Assembly: GCA_024236175.1 (NCBI GenBank)
Contig: JACKKY010000001.1
Location: 1,116,001 to 1,180,000, forward strand
DNA from: Novosphingobium sp.
GTDB taxonomy: Bacteria; Pseudomonadota; Alphaproteobacteria; Sphingomonadales; Sphingomonadaceae
Length of the DNA stretch: 64,000 nucleotides
Direction of reading: 5' to 3'
In this document: in pieces, positions 14,815 to 25,424 of the stretch
Layout: every line of letters begins with the position of its first letter
Position numbering within the stretch: the stretch's first letter is position 1
Notes under the pieces: generated by a model
The model's database searches: none
The model's input: the letters and a program-made list of their open reading frames with translations, nothing else
Told to the model about the DNA's origin: nothing
Program-made: the position numbers and the translations under genes

Positions 14815-17418
14815 TTAAGGATCCGTGCCCGCCTCGCGCTTCAATTCATACAGCAGCTCAAGCGCCTCGCGCGGGGACAAGGCGTCGACATCGAGCTCGC
14901 CAAGCCGCTCACGCAGGCTATCGCATTGTTCTTCCTCGGCTTCCGCTGCCGCTGCGAACAACGGCAAGTCGCCGAGCCCCGCTGCCAGGCCGCCGGTTTC
15001 CGCGCGGCCTTTCTCCAAGCGGTCGAGCACCGCCTTCGCCCGCGCGACGACCGGCTGCGGCACACCGGCAAGGCGCGCCACGGCAAGACCATAGGAACGG
15101 TCGGCCGGGCCGTCCGCGAGTTCGTGGAGCAGCACCAGTTCGCCTTTCCACTCCCGGGCGCGGACATGGTGGAGCGATAGCGCCTCACAGCTTTCGGCCA
15201 GCCGGGCGAGCTCGTGATAGTGCGTGGCGAACAGGCAGCGGCAGCGGTTCACCTCGTGCACCGCCTCTACCACCGCCCAGGCGAGCGCGAGCCCGTCGTA
15301 TGTGGAGGTGCCTCGCCCGACCTCGTCGAGGATCACGAAGCTGCGTTCGCTCGCCTGCGCCAGGATCGCGGCGGTCTCGACCATTTCGACCATGAAGGTC
15401 GAACGGCCCCGGGCGAGGTTGTCTGACGCGCCGACCCGGCTGAACAGGCGGTCGACCAGGCCGATTTCGGCGGCGGCGGCGGGGACGAACCCGCCGGCCT
15501 GGGCCAGCAGCACGATCAGCGCGTTCTGCCGCAGGAAGGTCGATTTGCCGCCCATGTTGGGACCGCCGACCAGCCAGAGCCGGTCGTCCGGAGCCAGCCG
15601 GCAATCGTTGGCGACGAAACGCTCGCCCTGCCCGCCGAGCGCCGCCTCGACCACCGGGTGCCTGCCCGCTTCGATGGCAAGGCTGGGCTCCTCGACGATC
15701 GCGGGCCGGCACCAGCCGCCTTCTGCGGCGCGCTCCGCCTGTCCGCCGGCAACGTCGATGCGGGCCAGCGCCGCGGCGGTTTCGGCAATGGCGTGGCGTG
15801 CGGAGACGGCGGCGGCGACCAGTTCCTCGAAATGCGCCTCCTCGGCGGCCAGGGCGTGCCCGCCCGCCTCTGCGATGCGGCTCGCTTCCTCGTGCAAGGC
15901 CAGCGCATTGAAGCGCACCGCGCCCGCCATCGTCTGGCGATGGGTGAAACCGCTGTCCGGCGCCATCAGCTTGTCGCCGTGCTTGGCCGGCACTTCGATG
16001 AAATAGCCCAGGACATTGTTGTGCTTGATCTTCAGCGCGGCGATCCCGGTTTCGTCGCGATATTTCGCTTCAAGCGCGGCGATCGCGCGGCGGGCATTGC
16101 CGGAAGTCGCGCGCAGTTCGTCGAGCGCCGCGTCGTAGCCCTCGACAATGAAGCCGCCCTGCCCCCGTTCCGTCGGCGGCGCAGGCACCAATGCACGCGT
16201 GAACAGGTCGACCAAGGCGCCGTGCCCGCCCAGAGAAGGCATCAGCGCATCGAGCAGGACCGGCCTGTCATCGCGCTTCTGCAGGTACTCGCGGATGCGC
16301 CGCGCTTCGGAAAGCCCGTCGCGCAACTGCCCGAGGTCGCGCGGGGAGCCGCGCCCGGCCACGACGCGCCCCAGCGCCCGGCCGATATCGGGCAGCGCCC
16401 GCAATACCCCGCGCAGATCCTCGCGCAGCAAGGCATCGTCATGCAGCCACTGGACCAGCTCCAGCCGCTGGGCGATGGCGCTCCGGTCGGTCAGCGGCGC
16501 GGCAAGATCATCGGCCAGTTGCCGGGCTCCCGCGCCGGTAACGCAGCGGTCTATCGCGTCGATCAGGCTGCCCTTGCGCCCGCCCTGGCTGCTCGCGAGG
16601 ATTTCCAGGCTCGCACGCGTCGCCTCGTCCATCGCCAGATGCGCGTCGACCGCCAGCGCCGCCGGCGGCAGCAGCAGCGGCAGCGAGCCGCGCCCGACAT
16701 GATCGAGGTAGGCGACCAGCCCGCCGGCGGCTGCCAGCATCGCCCGGCTGAACGTGCCGAACCCGTCGAGCGTCGCGACTCCATGCACGGCCTTGAGCCG
16801 TTCTTCCCCGCCGTCGCTGGCAAAGTCTGACGGCGGGCGCGGGATCGCCCCTTCGGGCGCGCAGTCCCAGCCCTCGGGCGCAACCACCTCGCTCGCGCCG
16901 ATCCGCGCCAGCGCCGCGCCCAGCCTGTCGGCCGCGCATTCCTCCAGCTCCATCCGGCCGGTCGAGATGTCGCAGGAGGCGATCCCCACGCTGCCGCGCA
17001 ATTCGCATACCGCGGCGAGCACATTTGCCCGGCGCGGCTCCAGCAGCGCTTCCTCGGTCAGCGTGCCGGCAGTGACGAAACGGACGATATCGCGCGCCAC
17101 CAGCGCTTTCGAGCCGCCGCGCTTCTTCGCTTCGGCGGGCGATTCCACCTGTTCGGCGATCGCGACCCGGCAGCCCGCCTTGATCAGCCGGGCAAGATAT
17201 CCCTCGGCCGAGTGGACCGGCACGCCGCACATCGGCACCGGTTCGCCCATGTGCTCGCCCCGGCTGGTCAGCGCGATGTCGAGAATCTGCGCAGCTTCCT
17301 TCGCATCGTCGAAAAACAGCTCGAAGAAATCGCCCATCCGGTAGAACAGCAGGCAGTCGCCCGCCTCTTCCTTAAGGGCGAAGTATTGCGCCATCATCGG
17401 AGTGGCCGAGCCGTGCAT
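14815..17418 (-). CDS. mutS: DNA mismatch repair protein MutS
   Basis: MutS recognises mismatches and small loops and recruits MutL. The 867-residue length is normal. The mismatch-binding N-terminus begins TPMMAQYFALKEEAGDCLLFYRMGDFFELF (in part residues 6-35), including the Phe-x-Glu that contacts the mismatch. The C-terminal ATPase shows Walker A GGPNMGGKST near residue 617 and the signature DEVGRGTSTYDG. It is divergent from maeB, with about 110 bases between the starts. Confidence 0.98.
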   Translation of the reverse strand: MHGSATPMMAQYFALKEEAGDCLLFYRMGDFFELFFDDAKEAAQILDIALTSRGEHMGEPVPMCGVPVHSAEGYLARLIKAGCRVAIAEQVESPAEAKKRGGSKALVARDIVRFVTAGTLTEEALLEPRRANVLAAVCELRGSVGIASCDISTGRMELEECAADRLGAALARIGASEVVAPEGWDCAPEGAIPRPPSDFASDGGEERLKAVHGVATLDGFGTFSRAMLAAAGGLVAYLDHVGRGSLPLLLPPAALAVDAHLAMDEATRASLEILASSQGGRKGSLIDAIDRCVTGAGARQLADDLAAPLTDRSAIAQRLELVQWLHDDALLREDLRGVLRALPDIGRALGRVVAGRGSPRDLGQLRDGLSEARRIREYLQKRDDRPVLLDALMPSLGGHGALVDLFTRALVPAPPTERGQGGFIVEGYDAALDELRATSGNARRAIAALEAKYRDETGIAALKIKHNNVLGYFIEVPAKHGDKLMAPDSGFTHRQTMAGAVRFNALALHEEASRIAEAGGHALAAEEAHFEELVAAAVSARHAIAETAAALARIDVAGGQAERAAEGGWCRPAIVEEPSLAIEAGRHPVVEAALGGQGERFVANDCRLAPDDRLWLVGGPNMGGKSTFLRQNALIVLLAQAGGFVPAAAAEIGLVDRLFSRVGASDNLARGRSTFMVEMVETAAILAQASERSFVILDEVGRGTSTYDGLALAWAVVEAVHEVNRCRCLFATHYHELARLAESCEALSLHHVRAREWKGELVLLHELADGPADRSYGLAVARLAGVPQPVVARAKAVLDRLEKGRAETGGLAAGLGDLPLFAAAAEAEEEQCDSLRERLGELDVDALSPREALELLYELKREAGTDP

Positions 17419-17530
17419 TCCACCGGCCTAGCTTGTCTGCAGGAGATTCGGAACGCCGCGGCACGCAGCTTTCCCCTATCGCGTCGGCCCGACTTTGGTT
17501 AGGTGCAGGATTGAATCGGGGAGAAAGCGC

Positions 17531-19792
17531 TTGTCCGAAGAAAGCAAAGTCCAGTTCACCGACCGCGAGGCTCTGTTTTACCACCAGACGATCCGTCCGG
17601 GTAAGCTCGAGATCATCGCATCAAAACCGATGGCGAGCCAGCGCGACCTCAGCCTCGCCTACTCGCCGGGCGTTGCCGTGCCCGTCCAGGCGATCGCCGA
17701 CGATCCTTCGACGGCCTACGACTACACGGCCAAGGGCAACCTCGTCGCCGTCATTTCCAACGGCACCGCGATCCTTGGCATGGGCAACCTCGGCGCGCTC
17801 GCCTCCAAGCCGGTGATGGAAGGCAAGGCGGTGCTGTTCAAGCGCTTCGCCGACGTGGATTCGATCGACGTCGAACTCGCCACCGAAGATCCCGATGCGA
17901 TCATCGAGGCGGTCGCGCTGATGGAACCGTCCTTCGGCGGCATCAACCTCGAGGACATCAAGGCGCCCGAGTGCTTCATCATCGAGCAGGCGCTGCGCGA
18001 GCGGATGAAAATTCCCGTGATGCACGACGACCAGCACGGCACGGCGATCATCGCCGCCGCCGGCCTCGTCAACGCCTGCCACATCACCGGCCGCAAGTTC
18101 GAGGATGTGAAAGTCGTCGTGAACGGCGCCGGTGCTTCGGCGCTGGCCTGCACCTCGCTGATCAAGTCGATGGGCGTGCGCCACGAGAACGTCACGATGT
18201 GCGACAGCAAGGGCGTGATCTACAAGGGCCGCGAGGGCATCGACCAGTTCAAGTCCGCCCATGCGGTCGAGACCGATGCCCGCACGCTGACCGAAGCGCT
18301 GGTAGGCGCCGACATCTTCCTCGGCCTTTCGGTGAAAGGCGCGCTTTCGCCCGACATGATCAAGACCATGGCGAAAGAGCCGATCATTTTCGCGATGGCC
18401 AATCCCGATCCCGAGATCACCCCGCCCGATGCCATGGAGGTGCGCCCCGACGCGATCATCGCGACCGGCCGCTCCGACTATCCCAACCAGGTCAACAACG
18501 TGCTGGGCTTCCCGTTCATCTTCCGCGGCGCGCTCGACGTACGCGCGACCGCGATCAACGAGGAGATGAAGATCGCCGCCGCCATCTCGATCGCCGAACT
18601 CGCCCGCGAGCCGGTGCCCGAGGAAGTCGCCGCTGCCTATGGCAAGACCCACCAGTTCGGCCGCGACTACATCATCCCGGCGCCGTTCGATCCGCGGCTG
18701 ATGGAGGTGGTTCCCTCCGCCGTCGCCAAGGCGGCGATGGATTCCGGGGTGGCACAGCAGCAGATCGAGGATTTCGACAAGTACCGGCACGAGCTGAAAA
18801 GCCGTCTCAACCCGACGACTTCGGTGCTGACCAACGTCTACGCGCAGGTGAAGAACGATCCCAAGCGGGTAATCTTCGCCGAAGCCGAGCACGAAGTGGT
18901 GCTGCGCGCGGCGATCCAGTATCGCAGCTTTGGCTATGGCGAGCCGGTCCTCGTCGGTCGGACCCAGGCCGTGCTCGACAAGATGGCCGAACTCGGCGTC
19001 AGCGATCCCGAGAGCTATGAAATCCAGAACTCGGCCACGTCCGAACATGTCGAGCCGATGGTCGAGATGCTCTACGAGCGGCTGCAGCGGCGCGGTTTCA
19101 TGGAGCGCGACGTTCGCCGCATGGTCAACCAGGACCGCAACATCTTCGCTTCGGCCCTGCTCAAGCTCGGCGTCGGCGACGCGATGATCACCGGCATGAC
19201 CCGCACCTTCTCGCAGACGATCCGCGAAGTGCGCCAGGTGCTGGACTCCAAGCCGGGGCACCTGCCTTTCGGCATCCATCTGCTGGTGGGCAAGAACTAT
19301 TCCGTGTTCCTTGCCGACACGACCGTGAACGAACGGCCCAGTTCCGAGGATCTTGCCGTGATCGCGACGGAAACCGCCGCCGTGGCGCGGCGCCTCGGTC
19401 ACGAGCCGCGCGTCGCCTTCCTGAGCTATTCAACCTTCGGCAATCCCTCGGGCAAATGGCTGGAGAACATCCGCGACGCGGTCACCATACTCGACCAGCA
19501 GGACCCCGGCTTCGAATATGAAGGCGAAGTGGCGCCCGACGCCGCCCTGAACCCGACGGTGATGAAGAACTACCCGTTCTCGCGCCTGTCCGGCCCGGCC
19601 AACGTGCTGATCATGCCGGGGCTGCAATCTGCCAATATCTCGGCCAAGCTGCTGCGCGAACTGGCCGGCAACGCGACGATCGGGCCGATGCTGATCGGCA
19701 TGGAGAAGCCGGTACAGGTCGCGCCGATGACGGCGATCGCCCCCGACGTGCTGACATTGGCGGTGCTGGCGGCGGCCGGCGTCTGCGGCTGA
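17531..19792 (+). CDS. maeB: NADP-dependent malic enzyme, MaeB type fused to phosphotransacetylase-like domain
   Basis: Decarboxylates malate to pyruvate with reduction of NADP. The 753-residue protein has the malic enzyme half first (about 1-430; SLAYSPGVAVPVQAI, the metal loop MHDDQHGTA and GAGASALACTSL), then a phosphotransacetylase-like half (about 430-753; ITGMTRTFSQTIREV, LIMPGLQSANISAKLL) that in MaeB proteins is regulatory and lacks transacetylase activity. The likely start is TTG at 17531, with GGGGAGAAAG just upstream; a GTG at 17495 is in frame but less well placed. Confidence 0.95.
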   Translation: MSEESKVQFTDREALFYHQTIRPGKLEIIASKPMASQRDLSLAYSPGVAVPVQAIADDPSTAYDYTAKGNLVAVISNGTAILGMGNLGALASKPVMEGKAVLFKRFADVDSIDVELATEDPDAIIEAVALMEPSFGGINLEDIKAPECFIIEQALRERMKIPVMHDDQHGTAIIAAAGLVNACHITGRKFEDVKVVVNGAGASALACTSLIKSMGVRHENVTMCDSKGVIYKGREGIDQFKSAHAVETDARTLTEALVGADIFLGLSVKGALSPDMIKTMAKEPIIFAMANPDPEITPPDAMEVRPDAIIATGRSDYPNQVNNVLGFPFIFRGALDVRATAINEEMKIAAAISIAELAREPVPEEVAAAYGKTHQFGRDYIIPAPFDPRLMEVVPSAVAKAAMDSGVAQQQIEDFDKYRHELKSRLNPTTSVLTNVYAQVKNDPKRVIFAEAEHEVVLRAAIQYRSFGYGEPVLVGRTQAVLDKMAELGVSDPESYEIQNSATSEHVEPMVEMLYERLQRRGFMERDVRRMVNQDRNIFASALLKLGVGDAMITGMTRTFSQTIREVRQVLDSKPGHLPFGIHLLVGKNYSVFLADTTVNERPSSEDLAVIATETAAVARRLGHEPRVAFLSYSTFGNPSGKWLENIRDAVTILDQQDPGFEYEGEVAPDAALNPTVMKNYPFSRLSGPANVLIMPGLQSANISAKLLRELAGNATIGPMLIGMEKPVQVAPMTAIAPDVLTLAVLAAAGVCG

Positions 19793-19902
19793 CGCGCAGG
19801 CCCCATTTCCCCTGCGGCCAAGGCAAAGCGCCGGAACAGGCGCGGCCTGCCGTGCCCGAACCGGCTATGTAGCGTCCATGTCCGGCGATGGGAGAGGAAA
19901 GC

Positions 19903-22293
19903 ATGTCGGTACTGCGAGGCGTAAGGATCGTCGAGCTGGCCGAAGGAGTCGGCGGCGAATATTGCGGTAAGCTGCTCGCCGATTTCGGCGCCGATGTCGT
20001 CAAGGTCGAGCGGCCCGCCAGCGGCAGCCCGACGCGCGCGATGGCGCCGCTGGTCCCGGGCGGAAATGGCAGCAGCGATAGCGGGCTGTTCGCCTTCCTC
20101 AATACCAACAAGCAATCCGTCACGATCGACCTGTCCGCCCGCGAAGGCATCGAGGCCATGCGCACGTTGATCGGCGGTGCCGCGGCGGTGATCGACGATC
20201 ACGACGAGCCGTGGCTCGACGCGCACGGGCTTACCCAGGGGCGGTTCGAAGCCGACTTCCCGCACGCAGTATTCTGCAACGTGACGCCGTTCGGGCAGGA
20301 CGCGCCCGCCGATTTTCGTGCGGCGAAAAGCCTGAACGTCATCCAGTCGAGCGGCTGGGGCTATCACACCTCCAGCCAGCACGACCTTTCCAAGCCGCCG
20401 CTGAAAGGCGCGGGCCGCTTCCTTGCGGACTACGAAGGCGGCTTCGACGCGGCGATCTGCACCATGGCGGCCCTGATCGGGCGCGAACGGACGGGGCAGG
20501 GACACTATGTCGATGTTTCCCAGCAGTCCGTCCTCGTCTCCCGCGCCGACCACATCGTCGGCCGCATGCTTGCCGGAGACATGCCCGTCGGCACGTCACG
20601 GGGGGCCTTCGTCCTGCCCGGCCCCAATGGCGCCTACCGCTGCGCCGACGGCTTCATCCATCTCTATTCGACGCCGGTGCACTGGCCGGCCCTGATCCAG
20701 CTGATGGGAAATCCGGACTGGGCTGCCGACTTCGCCGCAGACTGGCTGTTCAATGTGACGGAACGGGAGTTGAACACCTTCACGGTGGAATTCACGCGAT
20801 GGACAGCCGAGCGCAAGCGTGATGCGGTGTGCGAGCAGGCGCAGGCGCTCGATATTCCGATCGTGCGGGTCAACGATGCCGCCGACCTGCTGGAATCGGA
20901 ACAGCTGAAAGCGCGAGGCTACTTCCAGCAGCTCGACCATCCGGTTCTGGGCAGCGCGCAATATCCCACGGCGGCCTACAAGCTGAGCGCGACGCCGGTC
21001 CGCCTGGAACGGCACGCGCCCTCGCTCGGCGAACATGACCATGTGCTGCCGGCCGAGCCGGCATCGCATTACGAACCCGGCGATCCGGAACCATCGCCGC
21101 CCCGGCGGCCGCTGGAAGGCATACGCGTGCTCGCCATCACCAAGGTCTGGGCCGGCCCCTACGCGGCCAAGCTGCTGGCCTTCCTGGGCGCCGAAGTGAT
21201 CAGGGTGGAAAGCCGCCTCACGCCCGACTCCATGCGGACTTTCATGACCGACGATCTCGACAGGAGCGCGATTTTCCAGAGCATGAATCCGGAAATGCTG
21301 AGCGTTGCGGTCAACATGAAGTCGGAAAAGGGTTTCGAGCAGCTGTGCCGGATGATCGCCATGAGCGACGTCGTGATCGACAACCTGCGCCCCGGTGCGA
21401 TGGAACGGATGGGGCTCGATTACGCGGGCATGCGCGCGATCAGGGACGACATCATCGCCGCTTCGCTGAAGATGAACGGCAGCGAGGGGCCGCTTTCCGG
21501 GCAGACCGGCTATGCGCCCAGCTTCGCGGCGCTGGCCGGGATCAACACCCTGGTCGGCTACGACGACGAGCCGCCGTGCGGGATGAACCAGTTCTACGGC
21601 GATACCACCGCCGGCGCGGCGCTCGCCTACGGCACACTGGCCGCGCTGATGCATCGCGAGCGGACCGGCCAGGGCCAGTTCGTGGACGTTTCCGCGACGG
21701 AAGCGCTGACCAGCATGATGGGGGACAGCCTGCTGGAATATTCCCTCACCGGCCAGGCCCCGCGCCCCGACGCGAACCGCCACGCCGACATGGCCCCGCA
21801 TGGGGTCTATCCCTGTCTCGACGGCCAGTGGATCAGCATCGCGGTCGATAACGATCAGGCATGGCGCGGTCTCTGCCTCGAACTGGGCGCCGAGGGGCTG
21901 GCGCACAACAGCCGGTTTGCGACGCTTGCGGCACGCCGGGGCAACGCCGCAGCGCTGGACGGGGAACTCGCGCGCCTGACGGCCGGCCGCCGCGCGGCCT
22001 CGCTGGCGGCCCAATTGCGCCAGGCCGGCGTGCCCGCGACTATGAGCCAGAATTCACTGGACCTGATATCCGACACGCTGCTTTGGCAGCGCCGCACCTA
22101 CACGACGGCAACCGACACGCAGGGCAACCACAAGCCGCTGGTCGGCGCGCCCTGGCGGTTCGACGGACAGGCAACGAAGCTCACGCGCGGCGCGCCGATG
22201 CTCGGCGAGCACAGCGCCTACGTCTATTGCGACCTTTTGGGCCTTTCCGAAGCGGAACTGCAGGCGCTGATCGAGGAAGGCGCGGTGCAGTAG
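19903..22293 (+). CDS. CaiB/BaiF-type CoA-transferase, two fused domains
   Basis: Family III CoA-transferases move CoA between carboxylic acids. Most are about 400 residues; this one is 796 and contains the domain twice. Domain 1 starts LRGVRIVELAEGVGGEYCGKLL... and domain 2, near residue 402, starts LEGIRVLAITKVWAGPYAAKLL.... Each half has its own copy of the RERTGQG-x-(Y/F)VDVS motif, and each keeps an Asp at the probable catalytic place (LADYEGG and YGDTTAG). The ATG at 19903 has GGGAGAGGAAA upstream and is preferred to the ATG at 19888. Substrate acids are unknown; use as an internal heterodimer is an inference. Confidence 0.9.
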   Translation: MSVLRGVRIVELAEGVGGEYCGKLLADFGADVVKVERPASGSPTRAMAPLVPGGNGSSDSGLFAFLNTNKQSVTIDLSAREGIEAMRTLIGGAAAVIDDHDEPWLDAHGLTQGRFEADFPHAVFCNVTPFGQDAPADFRAAKSLNVIQSSGWGYHTSSQHDLSKPPLKGAGRFLADYEGGFDAAICTMAALIGRERTGQGHYVDVSQQSVLVSRADHIVGRMLAGDMPVGTSRGAFVLPGPNGAYRCADGFIHLYSTPVHWPALIQLMGNPDWAADFAADWLFNVTERELNTFTVEFTRWTAERKRDAVCEQAQALDIPIVRVNDAADLLESEQLKARGYFQQLDHPVLGSAQYPTAAYKLSATPVRLERHAPSLGEHDHVLPAEPASHYEPGDPEPSPPRRPLEGIRVLAITKVWAGPYAAKLLAFLGAEVIRVESRLTPDSMRTFMTDDLDRSAIFQSMNPEMLSVAVNMKSEKGFEQLCRMIAMSDVVIDNLRPGAMERMGLDYAGMRAIRDDIIAASLKMNGSEGPLSGQTGYAPSFAALAGINTLVGYDDEPPCGMNQFYGDTTAGAALAYGTLAALMHRERTGQGQFVDVSATEALTSMMGDSLLEYSLTGQAPRPDANRHADMAPHGVYPCLDGQWISIAVDNDQAWRGLCLELGAEGLAHNSRFATLAARRGNAAALDGELARLTAGRRAASLAAQLRQAGVPATMSQNSLDLISDTLLWQRRTYTTATDTQGNHKPLVGAPWRFDGQATKLTRGAPMLGEHSAYVYCDLLGLSEAELQALIEEGAVQ

Positions 22294-22322
22294 GATAGCG
22301 CCGGGTAAGGGCGACGACCTGC

Positions 22323-23021
22323 TCAGCGCCGCCGGTAGCGGAAATACCAGACCTCGTGCCCCTGGCGGCGCGCCTTGGCTTCGTAGCGCGTCTCGGGCCA
22401 GCCGCCCGGGCGGTTCTGGAAATCGGCGGGCTTCTCGCACAGCCAGTCGAACGCCTCGCGGTGGCGGCTCATCACCATCAGGGCGTGACGCAGATAGACC
22501 GGGTGATCGGTGCCGAAGCGGAACTCCCCGCCCGGCCTGAGCTTCGCGGCGAACATGTCCACCGGGCCGTCGTTGACCATCCGCCGCTTGGCGTGACGCG
22601 CCTTGGGCCAGGGGTCGGGATGCAGCAGGTACAGGAACGACAGCGCGCCATCGGGTACGCGCGAGAGCACGTCCAGGGCGTCGCCCATGTGCAGCCGCAC
22701 ATTGGTGAGATGCGCATCGCGGATATGGGTCAGCGCGCCGACCACCCCGTTGAGGAACGGCTCGCAGCCGATGAAGCCGTGGTCGGGCAGCAGGTCGGCC
22801 CGGTAGGCGAGGTGCTCGCCGCCGCCGAAGCCGATCTCGAAATGGAGCGGGCAATCCTGCCCGAACAGCCGCTGCGCCGTGACCGGGCCGTCCTCCGGCA
22901 CGCTGATCTGCGGCAGGAGTTCGTCGACCAGCGCCTGCTGCCCCTTGCGCAGCGGGCGACCTTTCCCCCGGCCGTAGAGCCGGTTGAGCGTTGTCGGATC
23001 GCCGGGCTTGTTCGCACTCAT
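22323..23021 (-). CDS. trmB: tRNA (guanine-N7-)-methyltransferase
   Basis: TrmB makes m7G46 in tRNA variable loops using S-adenosylmethionine. The 232-residue protein has the SAM site FEIGFGGGEHLAY, the NVRLHMGDALDVL strand and the substrate-binding LHPDPWPKARHAKRR, a clear TrmB signature. The ATG at 23021 gives a normal start; the frame extends to a TTG at 23057 without similarity. It is convergent with the CoA-transferase gene (29 bases apart) and divergent from the MFS gene. Confidence 0.95.
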   Translation of the reverse strand: MSANKPGDPTTLNRLYGRGKGRPLRKGQQALVDELLPQISVPEDGPVTAQRLFGQDCPLHFEIGFGGGEHLAYRADLLPDHGFIGCEPFLNGVVGALTHIRDAHLTNVRLHMGDALDVLSRVPDGALSFLYLLHPDPWPKARHAKRRMVNDGPVDMFAAKLRPGGEFRFGTDHPVYLRHALMVMSRHREAFDWLCEKPADFQNRPGGWPETRYEAKARRQGHEVWYFRYRRR

Positions 23022-23202
23022 GGCGGGCGCGATGGCAGCGAAGCCGGCGCGGGTCAACGGGATGCGGCCGCCCCCAGCATGGGGAGCGTGGCGAGCGGCG
23101 CCCGACGGCGATCATGTCGAAAGCTGCAAACCGCTATTCCCAAACCCGCCGGACCGGGCGATAGTGCCGCCAACACATAAGAATGACGGGAGAAGGCATT
23201 CC

Positions 23203-24465
23203 ATGACAGCGAGTTTCGCGATCGGCTGGCGACAGGTCGCCTTGTCGTTCATTCTGCTGGCGGCCGTCGCCATGATCGCCACCTCCTACAGCATCCTCGC
23301 GGTTCCGCTTGCCGAGGAGTTCCAGCCGAGCCGGATGGTGCTGATGCTGTCGATGACGGTGTTGGCCGGAGTTTCCGGACTGCTGTCGCCGTTCCTGGGC
23401 AGCCTGATGGACCGGTTCTCGCTGCGTAACCTGATGATGCTCGGCACGGTGATGCTGGCCGCCGGCTATGCCGCGCTTTCTCTCGCGCCCACCTTCACCG
23501 TCGTGCTCGTCATCTTCGGCGTGTTCATCGCACCGGCCAATGTGCTGCTCGGCCCGGTCGCCGCGACGGTGCTGCTTTCGAGATGGTTCGTGAAGCGACG
23601 CGGCAGGGCAATCGGCATCGCCGTCGCCGGCGTCGCCATGGGCGGGGTGATCTTTCCGCCTTTGATCCAGTGGCTGCTGGACAGCTACGAGTGGCGCGCC
23701 GCCCTGCGGGTATTCGCGATCATCCTGCTGGCAGTGACATTGCCCGCCGCCGCCCTGGTGATCAATTCCCCCGAAGACAGGGGCCTCAACCCCGACGGCG
23801 CCGAGGCCAATCCCGAGGAAGTCCAGTCTCGCGGGCAGGCGCAGAACGTTTCGGTCGGCACGATCCTCTCCGACCCCGCGTTCTGGATGGTCGGCATTCT
23901 CTTCGCCCTCGTCCTGTCCGGAATGAAGGGCATGGTGACCAATCTCGCCCCGCTGGCGATCGACGAGGGGATCGAAGCAGGCGAGGCCGCCTTGCTGATC
24001 TCCATCTATGCCGGTTGCGGCTTCATCGCGAAGCTCGCTTTCGCGGCCGTGGCGGACTGGTTCAGCCCCCGCACGCTGACCCTGCTCGGTTTTGCCGGTT
24101 TCGCCTGCGGCATGGCATGCCTGACCCAGGCGGGAGCCGGTTATTGGGCCATCGCCCTCGGCGTGTGCCTGATCGGCCTGTTCGGCGGCCTCATGGTGCC
24201 GCTCAAGAGCCTGCTTGTGCCCCGGATCTTCGGCCAGAAAGTGGTCGGGCGGGCAATGGGCATGATGAGCGTGATCAGCCTTTGCGCCATGCTGGCAACG
24301 CCTCCGCTGTTCGGCCTCGCTTTCGACCTGACCGGCAGCTACGCGACGATTTCGCTCACATTTGCGGTGCTTGCCGCCGCCGGGATGCTGCTGGTGCCCT
24401 ATATCCGCATGCACCCGAGGGGCGGAGCGCCGGTTTCCCCCCGGCTAGACGGAAAGCCGGCCTGA
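23203..24465 (+). CDS. MFS transporter
   Basis: A 420-residue inner-membrane protein with 12 likely helices. The MFS signature between helices 2 and 3 appears as GSLMDRFSLRNLMM, and the equivalent loop of the second half as AAVADWFSPRTLTLLG. The architecture resembles the oxalate/formate and monocarboxylate exchanger branch of MFS. The ATG at 23203 is preceded by GGGAGAAGG. It lies between trmB and ctrA; functional coupling with the CoA-transferase 0.9 kb upstream is possible but unproven. Confidence 0.88.
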   Translation: MTASFAIGWRQVALSFILLAAVAMIATSYSILAVPLAEEFQPSRMVLMLSMTVLAGVSGLLSPFLGSLMDRFSLRNLMMLGTVMLAAGYAALSLAPTFTVVLVIFGVFIAPANVLLGPVAATVLLSRWFVKRRGRAIGIAVAGVAMGGVIFPPLIQWLLDSYEWRAALRVFAIILLAVTLPAAALVINSPEDRGLNPDGAEANPEEVQSRGQAQNVSVGTILSDPAFWMVGILFALVLSGMKGMVTNLAPLAIDEGIEAGEAALLISIYAGCGFIAKLAFAAVADWFSPRTLTLLGFAGFACGMACLTQAGAGYWAIALGVCLIGLFGGLMVPLKSLLVPRIFGQKVVGRAMGMMSVISLCAMLATPPLFGLAFDLTGSYATISLTFAVLAAAGMLLVPYIRMHPRGGAPVSPRLDGKPA

Positions 24466-24526
24466 GACGACCGGCGCACCAGGCATTTCTGCTTCACGCA
24501 GTGCGCTTCGCATCCTGCAAAGCGAA

Positions 24527-24554
24527 ACGGCCCGCCCCCAAGGGGGCAGGCCGT
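24527..24554. terminator. Strong GC hairpin between convergent MFS and ctrA genes
   Basis: A near-perfect stem of 13 base pairs with one mismatch: ACGGCCCGCCCCC pairs with GGGGGCAGGCCGT around a 2-base AA centre. On the minus strand, downstream of ctrA, the stem is followed by TTTCGCTTT, a partial U-tract, so it best fits a ctrA terminator. It may also stop transcripts from the MFS gene on the other strand. Confidence 0.65.
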
Positions 24555-24588
24555 AGCGAGATGCTAACTTCGGACCGGGAGACTGTGA

Positions 24589-25284
<696 letters not shown>

Positions 25285-25351
25285 GGGAGACCCCCTTTTT
25301 CGGCCCGTAGCAACGGCACAATAACCCCTTGGAAAGGGATATTGCCGCCCA

Positions 25352-25395
25352 TTAACCATACACGGTATGAAGATTAAAGGTTAATTTACGGTAAA
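25352..25395 (-). promoter_or_regulatory. ctrA upstream region with CtrA-like half-sites
   Basis: This AT-rich stretch, 68-111 bases upstream of ctrA, contains TTAACCAT on the plus strand (25352-25359), TTAACC on the minus strand (25384-25379), a second TTAA at 25374-25377 and the palindrome TTTACGGTAAA (25385-25395). TTAACCAT-type half-sites are the known CtrA recognition sequence. No full TTAA-N7-TTAA box is present. Autoregulation is plausible but inferred. Confidence 0.5.
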
Positions 25396-25424
25396 CACTC
25401 GGACATATGCCAAGGCCGCCCTCG

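Noticed and set aside
17621..19402. Long minus-strand open frame opposite maeB
   Set aside because: Low-information, His/Arg/Asp-rich translation without any motif; maeB is certain.
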